Position numbers and translations under genes: made by a program | Source: Sipunculus nudus | Lineage: Eukaryota; Annelida; Sipuncula; Golfingiida; Sipunculidae | Reading direction: 5' to 3' | Assembly (NCBI GenBank): GCA_026874595.1 | Contig: CM049321.1 | Location: 16,880,479 to 16,944,478, forward strand | Length of the DNA: 64,000 nucleotides | Notes under the pieces: model-generated | Databases searched by the model: none | Told to the model about the DNA's origin: nothing | Seen by the model: only the letters and a program-made list of their open reading frames with translations | Part shown: one piece after another, positions 11,442 through 19,533 of the stretch | Position numbering within the stretch: position 1 is the first letter of the stretch | Layout: every line of letters starts with the position of its first letter

Positions 11442-14400
11442 ACAATCATAGGCAATGGATTAATCTGGCTTCGTAGGTGTTTTGGTATAGTGTACATATA
11501 TCCAAAAAGAGTTTTAGATAAAGCAAACAATGGTAATACATTGCGGTTCATTGTAAACATTTATATTCAATGGATCATGAAAGCATTAGTAAATCTACCT
11601 GATTTCCTCTTGGGATACTTGTGTTTATATGCAGATGGCGTCTCCATATCAAGCGTCATTGTGACGTCAGAGTTAATGGTACATTCGGGAAACTTTTCTC
11701 CGAGTAACAGTAGTAGCCAATGCAGTATTTCTCCCATGTTTCCAGTATGTATATCACTCCGCAGGTTCAGAAAGTCGTGCTCTGTCGGAACGTACATGCG
11801 GAAAAGCAAGCTGCCCGCTTTCAATTGGACAACTCCCTGGGAAAGTCCTTCTTTCGCAAGGGAGGAAATCTGGGTACTCGGACTGTCCGAATGATCCCCT
11901 GTTTGACCCACTTCTTCAGTGTACAAACTTTCATTAAGACGCTGGTGCCACGCTCCATAAAGACCTTTGACCTTTCGAGTCTCATCAATTAGATCAATTA
12001 ATACTCTGACCTCGGCTATATCGTCTCCTGTTTTGATAAATTACACATTTATAAAATTTTTAAATCAAGAACATAGACAATGCACAACAAAATACACACA
12101 ACAATGTAAAATGTGGACTTACTAGCAAAGTATTACCTTAAAAACGTATTCCTGAGATATACAGGGCAAAATGATTCAAGAATTTATGTTTAAATATTCC
12201 TTACTTCAACCTGTTCTTTTGATTTTACACATATGTAAGAATAACTTTCTGTAAATGTGTAAGTCTTACAATCTGGCTGACATATCTTTTGCACATTTGT
12301 TTACCTGCTAAAGAAGCAGCAATTTCAACGAAACTTTCTTGCACCAAACCACTATTCCCAAAGGCAAACCTGAGCTTGTTTGCAGCGCTGTATGACTCCC
12401 TCGGACTGCTCAGTTTGATGTCTATGAGTTGTTGGAGGGACAATGATTCTGAGCTTTCAGCATTCCACACATGCGCACTGGCTTCTTCAGGACACGCAGC
12501 TATAAGTGCTGCATACAGAGACGTCTCTGAAGAAACGATTTGTGGACAACCGACCATTAAAGGTTGCAAAGATGTCCAGCTTAATTCTGGATCCTTATTT
12601 GTGAAAATCCATAAAGAATCGTCTAACAGATCTTGAACGTTAGATTTGTGCTTCAGCTTCAGAGGCACAACCGAACCTGGGTAAGAACGGATTGTTTCAC
12701 ACTCGTTTTCTTTGGCATTTTTTGGTACCAGCACCTTGAGTTTAGTGTTTGGCCTATCAGCAACTATATTTGCGATGTATTCAACTTTGGAACTGACGTC
12801 ACGTTGCTCAAAATCAGCAGACGAAAAGTCAGCTACAACATTCGTTATGTTTGCAGTCGGTAAATGAAAGCTGTGAGACATTTTTTGAGGCGACGGAATA
12901 AATATATGACATTTTTGCTCAAATTCATTAAAATAACGTTTCCAGGACTGGAAGAGCTGAGGTCCAACAAAAAAGTTGTCAGTGGCACGGTTCATCAATG
13001 CTTGAATGTTTGGATTTTTTAGTTTTAATTCCCCAAATGATAAAGTTGCAATAAGAGAAATCTTTACATCCTTGTTTGAGAGTGAGTCTATGAATTCAGA
13101 CCAATATGTCGGAACAGGGGTTAGAACACGGTCTGTGTGGGTAGTATCTAAGTTCCTTAGCTCCGCTGGTTTTATAATCCTTGATATAAATGCTTTTCCA
13201 AATCGTTGCTCCAGAAACGCTGCCATGGTATAGATTTCGGCCCCTGGCCCCGGGTCATTTTCATCAGCAGCTGGGGAGACAAATACGAATTCTTTCCTCT
13301 TGATTTTAGGGTCCTGTCAGAGCAAAATGCATTTGTATTGAATAGCATGATATACAGAATTTCTTTACCCAATGAATATTTGTTTAATTTTATATTTTGT
13401 CATTGTATTTTTTATGATTCGATATTCCAACCATAAGACCTGTCTTTGTACAGACCTGTCATTTTTTTATGCATTTACTGTCTCACAATTGATAATTCCT
13501 TTTTCAAGGGACACCACCAAATAAACAACACAAAATTTGTTACAATCCTTGCCGAATTTACCACAATAAGCACAGAAGCAAAGCCCCTTCCCTACAAGGC
13601 TACATAACTGCATTGGTCCGGAGGATAAGTTATTAATAGCCGGCTTTTTATCTAACTATGCCTGGTTTTGATATTCACTCTAGAACAATGATATAATGCC
13701 TGTCAGAAAGTCAGTAAATAATGTACGAAAACCATTACGTTTGGGATAAAAAACACATTCTGTCAAACTATCCAATCATAGATTTTCAAAATTTATGTTT
13801 TCTTCGCATTGTACTCAGGAATCCGTAACGCCTCTGATACAATAACAATTTAATAATACATAATACATAATAATGCCCGTAAATACACGAAAATATTTCA
13901 AACTTACTTGACAGACAATGTTATACTTTAATCAGCATGTGGAGGGTCACTACCCGATGTATCGTTTTAATAGCCATACCAATGCTTTATAAAATGTCCT
14001 TCTATTTTAACATTACCTTCACCATTTTTATCTTCAGTTCCCGCACGATGTGCTCATGATCATATTCAGTCAAGCACTGTAGAAAAATGTCCCACTCTCT
14101 TTCACTCTTGCTTTGAAGAATACCCAGGAGTGATCGCACCTTCCCCATGTTGGTTGAATTTCCCTGAATGAAAGTTACACAGTTCACTTGTTAATTAAAA
14201 AAAAACTGGAAGTGTGTTTACAGATCTATACAGTCTAACCTCCTTCATTCGCCGACCTTGGGACTGCAGGATAGTGAGGCGGTTAGCGAGGGTGGTGGTT
14301 GATCGAGGGTCCAAATGGGATGTACAGGGTAGCTTAAATCGGGCCATGCATTTCTTAGGCTCGTCTTTAATATTAAAAAAAAAAATTATACATGTATATA

Positions 14401-16899
14401 CAGTAACTTTATTCACATAGAAAAAAATTACAAATAACTACAGAAAAATACAGTGTGTACAATTTATTTAAAAAGATATATATGTATTTTATATGCGGTC
14501 AAAATATAAACTTCTTCTAGTGCGATTTCTCTTTCATCCGAGTATGCCCTAAAGAATTCCCTAATGGAGCATTATTTGCCAGCTTTTGACTGAAGAGCTG
14601 CATAATTTTGGTCCATTCTGTAAAATGCGTCAATATATATATACTGTTTGCTGTAGTTGGAGCTCTCGGTGACGGTCTTCATGGCCTGCCGGACTTCGGC
14701 GGATGTGTGCGGAAGTGGGTTAGCTATTCCTCAGGTTCATAGGTCGGACGGGCTGTATCATCGTAGTCTGTCACTGTTTCCACGATATCTTGATTGTTCA
14801 AAGGTTGTGCTGTTCCTATATTCTGATGGGCAATGCCGAATTCCTGATAAATATGCGTGCACTGTAGTTGATCCCGAGACAATTTGTCACTCAATGTAGA
14901 AGTGGAAGGGTACTGTTTGCTTCTGGACCGCCGTGCAGATCTGTTTCATATGGCTCATCACCTCTGGGTATAAATCCTGTGTGTTTCCAACAATTGCCGT
15001 TGGTAGCGCTGCGACCATCACAGGCACGAACTTCATCGAGCGAACGGCGTGACTATGGACAACCCCCTAGGTTCGCTATTGTCTGTACACGATATACGCC
15101 GCTTGACCACGTACCCCTGTTAATTGCCCCTAACTACTAATCTGGTTTGCCTCATTACATGACACATATTCAAACGACTCTTGGTGTGAAATCAAAACCC
15201 GTCACTCAGCTGATGACAGCTGTCCCGAAAGAACTTTCAAGCTTGTTAGGTCTTAATTCTTAAGCTTCTTAATGTCTTAAGCTGGAATCAGGAAGTTGGC
15301 GTATGATCAAGGAAATGTGGCACATTTTGGTAAAAAACGATAGCGAGGCTGGCAAATGAAGGAGGTAAATAAGTAGTAAGGAAATCGGGACTTTGTCATT
15401 GGTTGGCGATAGGCGAGGTTGGCGGATGAACAAGGGGCGAATGTAAGAGGTTAGACTGTAATAGCATAAGAACCATTGTTAATAGCGTTACATTGCTTCG
15501 TATTTTCCAGTACATGAGCATCCTGAGGGTTCTTTTTTTAAAGTATATATGGCGGATAAAAATCGGTACATTATGTAGTGAAGAAGCAATGGCCATAAAC
15601 ATTGTACATGTGGTGTAAAAACAGGTATGATTTATCGGTTTATCGAATTATGCAAAAGCCTTCTAAAAGTTTATTCTGGAGAGTATTAAGCAGGTATAGA
15701 TGTTATTACTTTTAAGCTATTCATCCTTTAGGTGAATATTGAAAATAAACAATATGCTATCTGTATAGGACTTTACATATATTTTTGCCTGATACCAACA
15801 CGTACCGTTCCGATATATCCCATACTAACCGGAAAGTAAAGCAGATCAGATATATCTTACCTCAACCGCAGATAATTCCTTATCAGTCAACACATGCTTC
15901 TCACAAAGTGAGTCTATTACAAGAGAACCACATAGATCAATACTTTCGACCAAGTACACCTTGTTGTCTCTTATTATTTGCCCATGGACTGGCAGTTCTA
16001 ATGTATCTGTTAGCAAAACACAAAAGCCATATAACTGACGATTATAATACATGGTGGAAGAGCTTATGTTATTTTATTATTATACACATTTATAAAGCGC
16101 AACATATCTTAGCATGTTTGCTTAATAAAGACGCTGAAAAACATTAAAATAAAACAATAGGTGTATCATAAGCATCAACGGAAAACATCACAATCCACTA
16201 AAAATAAGCTTCCCTAAATATATGTCTTTAAACTAGTCAGTGTGTCCGAACAATGATCATATCACGGGAGCTTGATCTAATTTCTGGGGTAACATTGGCA
16301 AAAACCCTGCCACCAAATGTGGATATATTTACTGCTGCTTGACGAGTAAGGACTGACTGGAAGATCTGAGAGCGTTGATATAATGAAAGCAGTTCAGCGA
16401 TGTATTTGGGTAAGACCATACAATGCACGGAACGCTTTAAGACAGATGTATTGGTAACCAGTGTAAATCAATCAAAGTGCTGTTATAGGGCAAAATCTCG
16501 TTGCACCATTTTCGCTATTTAGACTAGTTAATTGTTCAGCAAAATAAAGACATAATTATGCAATTATTTGTAATTTTATTATGCAGTCACAGGATACATT
16601 ATAGGATAATGTTTATATATCTATTTATATACATAAAAACCTATATTTATCTTGCACGGATGCTAAAACTAGTTATGATAACATATGCGAGGCATTCTCT
16701 ATGCCTCGGATGTTTGTGTACGTTAGTCGGCAAATAATTACTGTCTAATTACTAGTGAAGAGAGAGAATAGATTGAACCTATTGTTCAGGTCGTATAAAA
16801 GTATGATATGAACATTTATTTACCTAACTCGGTGATTGTTTGGAAATTCCCTTCTTCATTGATGATGTATATTGTGAATCGATTTAACAGGTTCCCCAT
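6042..16899 (-). CDS. CARD - unknown/GT-B-like - TRADD-N-like - five ankyrin repeats - transmembrane tail protein (13 exons, predicted 855 aa)
   Basis: Predicted death-fold signalling protein. Exons in transcript order: 16824-16899, 15861-16006, 14017-14163, 12305-13313, 11599-12027, 11255-11292, 10869-10967, 10327-10425, 8388-8486, 8073-8171, 7789-7887, 6942-7028, 6042-6182. All intron borders are GT/AG, all phases agree, and the join gives one open frame of 855 codons plus stop. Domain layout: CARD about residues 30-118; a 336-residue module without a Walker A motif, about 124-459; a second, partly helical module, about 460-615; ankyrin repeats, about 616-780; a basic linker, about 781-822; one hydrophobic helix, about 824-845, with a 10-residue tail. 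CARDs bind other CARDs to assemble signalling complexes, and ankyrin repeats bind partner proteins. The tail suggests anchoring in a membrane with the bulk in the cytosol (inference). The first ATG directly follows a splice acceptor, so a non-coding or further 5' exon is likely upstream. Confidence 0.75.
6240..6298. repeat. (TA)n microsatellite
   Basis: A TA run of about 58 bp in the last intron of the CARD-ankyrin gene, about 55 bp upstream (minus strand) of the final exon. Confidence 0.97.
6942..7028 (-). CDS. CARD-ankyrin gene, exon 12: basic linker
   Basis: Twenty-nine codons, phase 0, after a very good tttccttttctttatag acceptor. It encodes a proline-rich then strongly basic and finally acidic linker with MRPKTNRRKFRAEIETDE. 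The donor GAG|gtgttt is mediocre. It is placed between the last ankyrin unit and the membrane helix. Confidence 0.6.
7625..7732 (-). CDS. Possible alternative terminal exon of the CARD-ankyrin gene
   Basis: After a tttcctatattatatcag acceptor, an in-phase stretch begins KDGVHRFGSSFGRRANHS and reaches a TAA stop after 35 codons. If used after exon 11 it would give a soluble protein without the transmembrane tail. It could equally be a decayed sixth ankyrin exon, since it begins with the same GATGG motif, or chance. No donor is present. Confidence 0.25.
   Translation of the reverse strand, partial: KDGVHRFGSSFGRRANHSYNPTITGQSGDYFILRS
7789..7887 (-). CDS. CARD-ankyrin gene, exon 11: ankyrin repeat 5
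   Basis: A 99-bp phase-0 exon encoding DGRTAIFEAALSKKQEAVNM then LQNYGCSTTGTDK, more diverged at its end, as expected for the C-capping unit. The acceptor aaaccacag sits directly against the (TA)n run at 7896-7958, which takes the place of a pyrimidine tract. The donor is a weak gtttga. Confidence 0.72.
7896..7958. repeat. (TA)n microsatellite abutting a splice acceptor
   Basis: About 60 bp of TA with one AA interruption, ending six bases from the acceptor of ankyrin exon 11. Confidence 0.97.
8073..8171 (-). CDS. CARD-ankyrin gene, exon 10: ankyrin repeat 4
   Basis: A 99-bp phase-0 exon encoding NGETAIFAAASEGRTDCIQM then LLEQGGDVNHKDK. Acceptor tatatcacag; donor gtactt. Very close in sequence to repeats 2 and 3, consistent with exon duplication. 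Confidence 0.82.
8388..8486 (-). CDS. CARD-ankyrin gene, exon 9: ankyrin repeat 3
   Basis: A 99-bp phase-0 exon encoding DGETVIFAAAVGKSKETLRV then LVDNGADVNHANK, a full ankyrin unit. Donor gtacgt. The acceptor is a plain taag without a strong pyrimidine tract. Confidence 0.82.
8582..8640. repeat. (TA)n microsatellite
   Basis: Imperfect TA run in the intron before ankyrin exon 9. Confidence 0.95.
8826..9870. repeat. Diverged intronic direct duplication between ankyrin exons
   Basis: Block 8826-8945 resembles 9597-9712, and block 9260-9400 resembles 9716-9870. Shared anchors are 'cttaac(g)aa', 'gcctcataca', 'atgattcgcaggtcaaa' and 'gataaaacacg'. The first copy carries about 300 extra bases between its two blocks. 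Just beside each copy, on the minus strand, an acceptor-like cag is followed by GATAGAAGG (about 8826) or GGTGAAAGG (about 9595), like the starts of the real ankyrin exons. This suggests the duplicated unit once included an ankyrin exon. Confidence 0.65.
10327..10425 (-). CDS. CARD-ankyrin gene, exon 8: ankyrin repeat 2
   Basis: A 99-bp phase-0 exon encoding KGNTALFGAASSGQEKAVEI then LLENGSNVNHENK. It matches the ankyrin consensus (G.T.L..A...G....v..LL..Ga.vn). Acceptor catatttcag; donor gtaagt. Confidence 0.82.
10567..10611. repeat. (TA)n microsatellite
   Basis: TA run of about 45 bp in the intron between ankyrin exons 7 and 8. Confidence 0.95.
10869..10967 (-). CDS. CARD-ankyrin gene, exon 7: ankyrin repeat 1
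   Basis: Exactly 33 codons, phase 0 at both ends. It encodes ALHRSATRGICTMLKWCLKK followed by GVSVDAPDE, the helix-turn-helix-hairpin of an ankyrin repeat, likely the N-capping unit. Acceptor atctatttcag and donor gtaagc are strong. Confidence 0.75.
11255..11292 (-). CDS. CARD-ankyrin gene, exon 6: basic microexon
   Basis: A 38-bp exon between a gttttttttgtttcag-like acceptor and a gtatga donor. It changes phase 1 to phase 0 exactly as needed to connect exon 5 to the first ankyrin exon, and encodes a lysine-rich linker (AAKWKKKIKFMGQ). The perfect phase bridge is the main evidence. Confidence 0.6.
11402..11440. repeat. (TA)n microsatellite
   Basis: Short imperfect TA run in the intron between exons 5 and 6 of the CARD-ankyrin gene. 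Confidence 0.9.
11599..12027 (-). CDS. CARD-ankyrin gene, exon 5: helical plus TRADD-N-like segment
   Basis: The 429-bp exon, phase 1 in and out, has acceptor tcaaaacag and donor gtagat. It opens with a helical stretch, DDIAEVRVLIDLIDETRKV, then a serine-rich linker. Next comes a strand-helix unit, LKAGSLLFRMYVPTEHDFLN, followed by a GNMGEILHWLLLLLGEKF helix, and the exon ends in a basic region. The 'GSl.f.........L....G.l...l' pattern recalls the TRADD N-terminal/effector-associated fold used in metazoan death signalling. This is a weak resemblance judged by eye. Confidence 0.7.
12305..13313 (-). CDS. CARD-ankyrin gene, exon 4: large unrecognised module, possibly GT-B/Rossmann-like
   Basis: A 1,009-bp exon, open throughout, from a tgctctgacag acceptor to a gtaaac donor (phase 0 in, phase 1 out). 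It starts with a basic segment and strand EFVFVSPA, then a DPGPGAE turn and helix. About 170 residues on come a KVEYIANIVA helix, a KLKVLVPKN strand, an aspartate-rich helix, a LWIFTN strand and PLMVGCPQIVSSETS. That order of strands, helices and a 'G.P.IvS' segment resembles the C-terminal half of GT-B glycosyltransferases. No GT catalytic signature or P-loop is visible, so a NACHT-type ATPase can be excluded here and enzymatic activity is doubtful. The fold assignment is inference; coding status is firm. Confidence 0.75.
14017..14163 (-). CDS. CARD-ankyrin gene, exon 3: second half of CARD
   Basis: Forty-nine codons, phase 0 at both ends. It encodes the last CARD helices: KVRSLLGILQSKSEREW, then a helix with FLQCLTEYDHEHIVREL. 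This is the standard 'LL.IL..KG...F..FL.AL.e..q..Ia..L' end of a CARD. Acceptor tttcattcag and donor gtaatg are both clear. Confidence 0.78.
14641..15036 (-). pseudogene. Decayed coding remnant inside a CARD-gene intron
   Basis: Three protein-like pieces lie one after another on the minus strand but in different frames. Segment one, from an ATG at 15034-15036 to a stop at 14887, includes AIVGNTQDLYPEVMSHMKQI. Segment two, about 14724-14880, includes IYQEFGIAHQNIGTAQPLNN and ends in an acidic stretch before a stop. Segment three, about 14641-14723, includes HTSAEVRQAMKTVTESSNY. The composition is less AT-rich than the surroundings. This looks like a frameshifted relic of a mobile-element protein or of a retroposed gene; I do not recognise the family. 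Confidence 0.4.
15861..16006 (-). CDS. CARD-ankyrin gene, exon 2: first half of CARD
   Basis: Encodes the first three helices of a caspase-recruitment domain. Diagnostic stretches are IIRDNKVYLVESID, then a small hydrophobic helix, then CEKHVLTDKELSAVE, matching the CARD pattern of a long first helix followed by a 'gVLT..E' turn. Acceptor ctaacag and donor gtaaga are good. The exon enters in phase 1 and leaves in phase 0, matching its neighbours. The split of the CARD between this exon and 14017-14163 is the usual kind of mid-domain intron. Confidence 0.78.
16824..16899 (-). CDS. CARD-ankyrin gene, exon 1 of model (start codon)
   Basis: The exon begins one base after a tttcatttcag acceptor, with ATG at 16897-16899, and encodes MGNLLNRFTIYIINEEGNFQ plus five more residues. 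It ends in phase 1 at a gtaaat donor at 16818-16823. The single left-over G joins the AT that opens the next exon to make an aspartate codon. The acceptor right before the ATG means the mRNA leader, or extra N-terminal coding sequence, lies on an exon further upstream that I did not find. Confidence 0.6.
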
Positions 16900-17249
16900 C
16901 CTGAAATGAAATGATGGCCTTGCTTTGCCCGATCAGTTATAACTCGAATTACTATCGGTTCTACAATTCAGTCTACTGGATAACGTGTTCAATCTACTGA
17001 ATTCCGTGTTTTCATATCACATGTAAACTTACGTGTTAAACATATAACCGTTAACTTTGAACCCACTCCATCAAAGAAAAAGTAAGTAAGTCGGCACTTT
17101 GTAACATGATAACAGCACAATAAATTAGGAACTGTACTCTTGAACGTGCTTAAACACATCTCCGTGATGTAATAGCTTAGACAAATTCTTTCTGGTCGTA
17201 TAATATTTGAAGCATTAAACAGCATTACTTATAGGAATTTCGAAGTTTG

Positions 17250-17320
17250 AAACACACACGCACACACACACATGCAAATTTATATATATATATATATATA
17301 AATATATATATGTATATATA
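17250..17320. repeat. Compound (CA)n-(TA)n microsatellite
   Basis: About 22 bp of CA dinucleotides followed, after a short gap, by about 40 bp of imperfect TA. Confidence 0.93.
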
Positions 17321-19332
17321 ACTAATATGTTAATCCAAGAAAGAGAGAATGACCTTATCACAGATTTGTTAAAACTTGTGATACCTAGCATGATATACAC
17401 CTGGTTCTATAATGTTTTATGCTAGCATCTCTATTTTTATTTAGGCCTACAATCTGGCAGCAAAGGAATTGAAAGTTGTTTTCTTACCGAAAGGTGCGTT
17501 TGAAAATCTTACCTTAGTAACAACAATTAATGGACCCTCTTTCGACTTGAATGTCAACATGAACAGCATATGTATATATGAGTTCTTGTCTGAGTGTGAA
17601 CTTGATTGGGACAACACGGGACCGCTTTATCACAGCGAACAATGTATTGTTTGTTTAAGATAGTGTCGCAATATAGAAAAAGTGCTATAGATAAGGCTTT
17701 ACTTATGCACTACACAAGTCTCTTCTGTGTTTCATTTAGCTGCGCATGTTATCAAAACTGTCCTATATGGGCATGGACTCCATGTTTATTATGTGGCTCT
17801 GTTTTTTTAACTCATGTAATTTTTTTCTATTGACAAAGCATAGTGAGGGCGCAAAGGAAGTGCATTACAAAAACCGATACATGATAAAGTTCACAGACCA
17901 AAGTGATTGATCTTTTGACAACATTGGCGACATCTCTCGGCGACAAATAACTTTAATTGTTCTGATATGATATATGTAGATTAAGGATCATTTTTGTTAC
18001 ATTTTATGGGTTTACACGTAATACTAATTATAAAACTCCCTAATGTACTACTAATAATATAAACCATACATTGTGCTATTAAATATATATTGGTTGAGTT
18101 CAGTTAATGTCTACTTTGTCAACTAATGGTTAGTCGATTAAAATCAAAATTTTGATCAGTATCATAACTAATGGGAAATATATAACTCCCGCAGTGCATT
18201 TTTTACATGTTGCTGATATATAATTTGAACTAAAGCATCAGGGGTTGTTCATAATAATCCTCTCTATGAGTTAGGGATACAATATCAATACCCTACTCAA
18301 ACCAAGATCCGCACCTACAGTCCAGAGTCCCTCTTCAGTATCTTGCATAAATCATTTTAAAGCAATATAACTGGTAGAATTCTGTAAACCAAATGTTTCC
18401 TACTCATACCTGCCAGGTATAGACAATTTCACTGAATTGTTTTCCAAGGTAAAAGCACATTGGTACTTTTTATAGTTATATTAGTATTCCTTTTCCGTTC
18501 ATTAACAAGGGGCGAACAATACCATTTAGCCGGGGGTAGCAGAACACATCAGTCTTCTTACGACACAAATAAAATACATAAAATGAAAGGAGGAAAAAAA
18601 AAATCATAAAAGAAATAGGAATATTGGTTTGCCATAAATCAGAGAGCAAAACATGTTATTTTCCAATATAGCTGATCTTTGTTTAAAATTCATGTAGCCA
18701 ATATTTGATTATCCCGGGCGAAATAAACAAAAAAAAATGTCTTTTTTTTATTTTCATAAGATTTGGCTATTACATTTCCGTGAAGACTGAATGCCTTTTT
18801 GACTTATGGTAATATATACCCATGAAAGAGGTCAAATATCTTACATGCTAAATCAGAGGGCCCTGATACTTCAGCTTTGTGCAAGTAATTGGACGAAATA
18901 GAGGCCATTGGAAAGGTCGTAATCTGTCAAATTTGTGGTAGAAGATAAAATGTTATACAGTTTTTAAAATACCATGTTTTTTTCATGATTGTGAATTGGA
19001 AGATTTATCATACAGAGTTTTAATAAAGTTATTAGTTACTTTATATTGAATAAAAAGAGTGAAAAGTAAAACGGTATCAATGTCCTTATACTGAAAGTAA
19101 AACATGGACTGTTAAATGCACCTCACGCACAAGCCTTTTTTTCTACGTTTATCGGGTACGGATTTTTTTTAATATTTGGAATAATTCTTAATTTAAATGT
19201 TTAAATATTTGAAATCAAGTCTACACATAGCCTCCAGCCATGCTGTGACTCGATATAATGATACACCCTTGACTTTAATTTACCTTTAATCAATCTTGAA
19301 CGAGATGATATTTATATACCTGATGGAAAAGG

Positions 19333-19533
19333 TATCGTGTCAGACCAGTTAGTCTTAATGTGGCCATATTATTCAAAATCAAATAAACACCAAAACCAAC
19401 GCCCTTAATCAACTGTGCATGGTCACCCACCCATCGTGTCAGACCAGTTAAGTCTTAATGGAGCCATATTATTCAAAATCAAATAAACTCCAAAACCAAC
19501 GCCCCTAATCAACTGTATGATCATCCACCAATC
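19333..19533. repeat. Tandem duplication, about 100-bp unit, two copies
   Basis: Two adjacent copies, about 19333-19432 and 19434-19533, share 'atcgtgtcagaccagtta', 'gccatattattcaaaatcaa' and 'ccaaaaccaacgccc' and are nearly identical. This points to a recent local duplication in non-coding DNA. Confidence 0.9.

Noticed and set aside
12289-13233. Several plus-strand open frames opposite the 12305-13313 exon
   Set aside because: Antisense shadows of a well-supported minus-strand coding exon.
17443-17660. Plus-strand frame after a tttatttag acceptor (AYNLAAKELKVVFLPK)
   Set aside because: No recognisable domain, weak donor, and no partner exon in matching phase.
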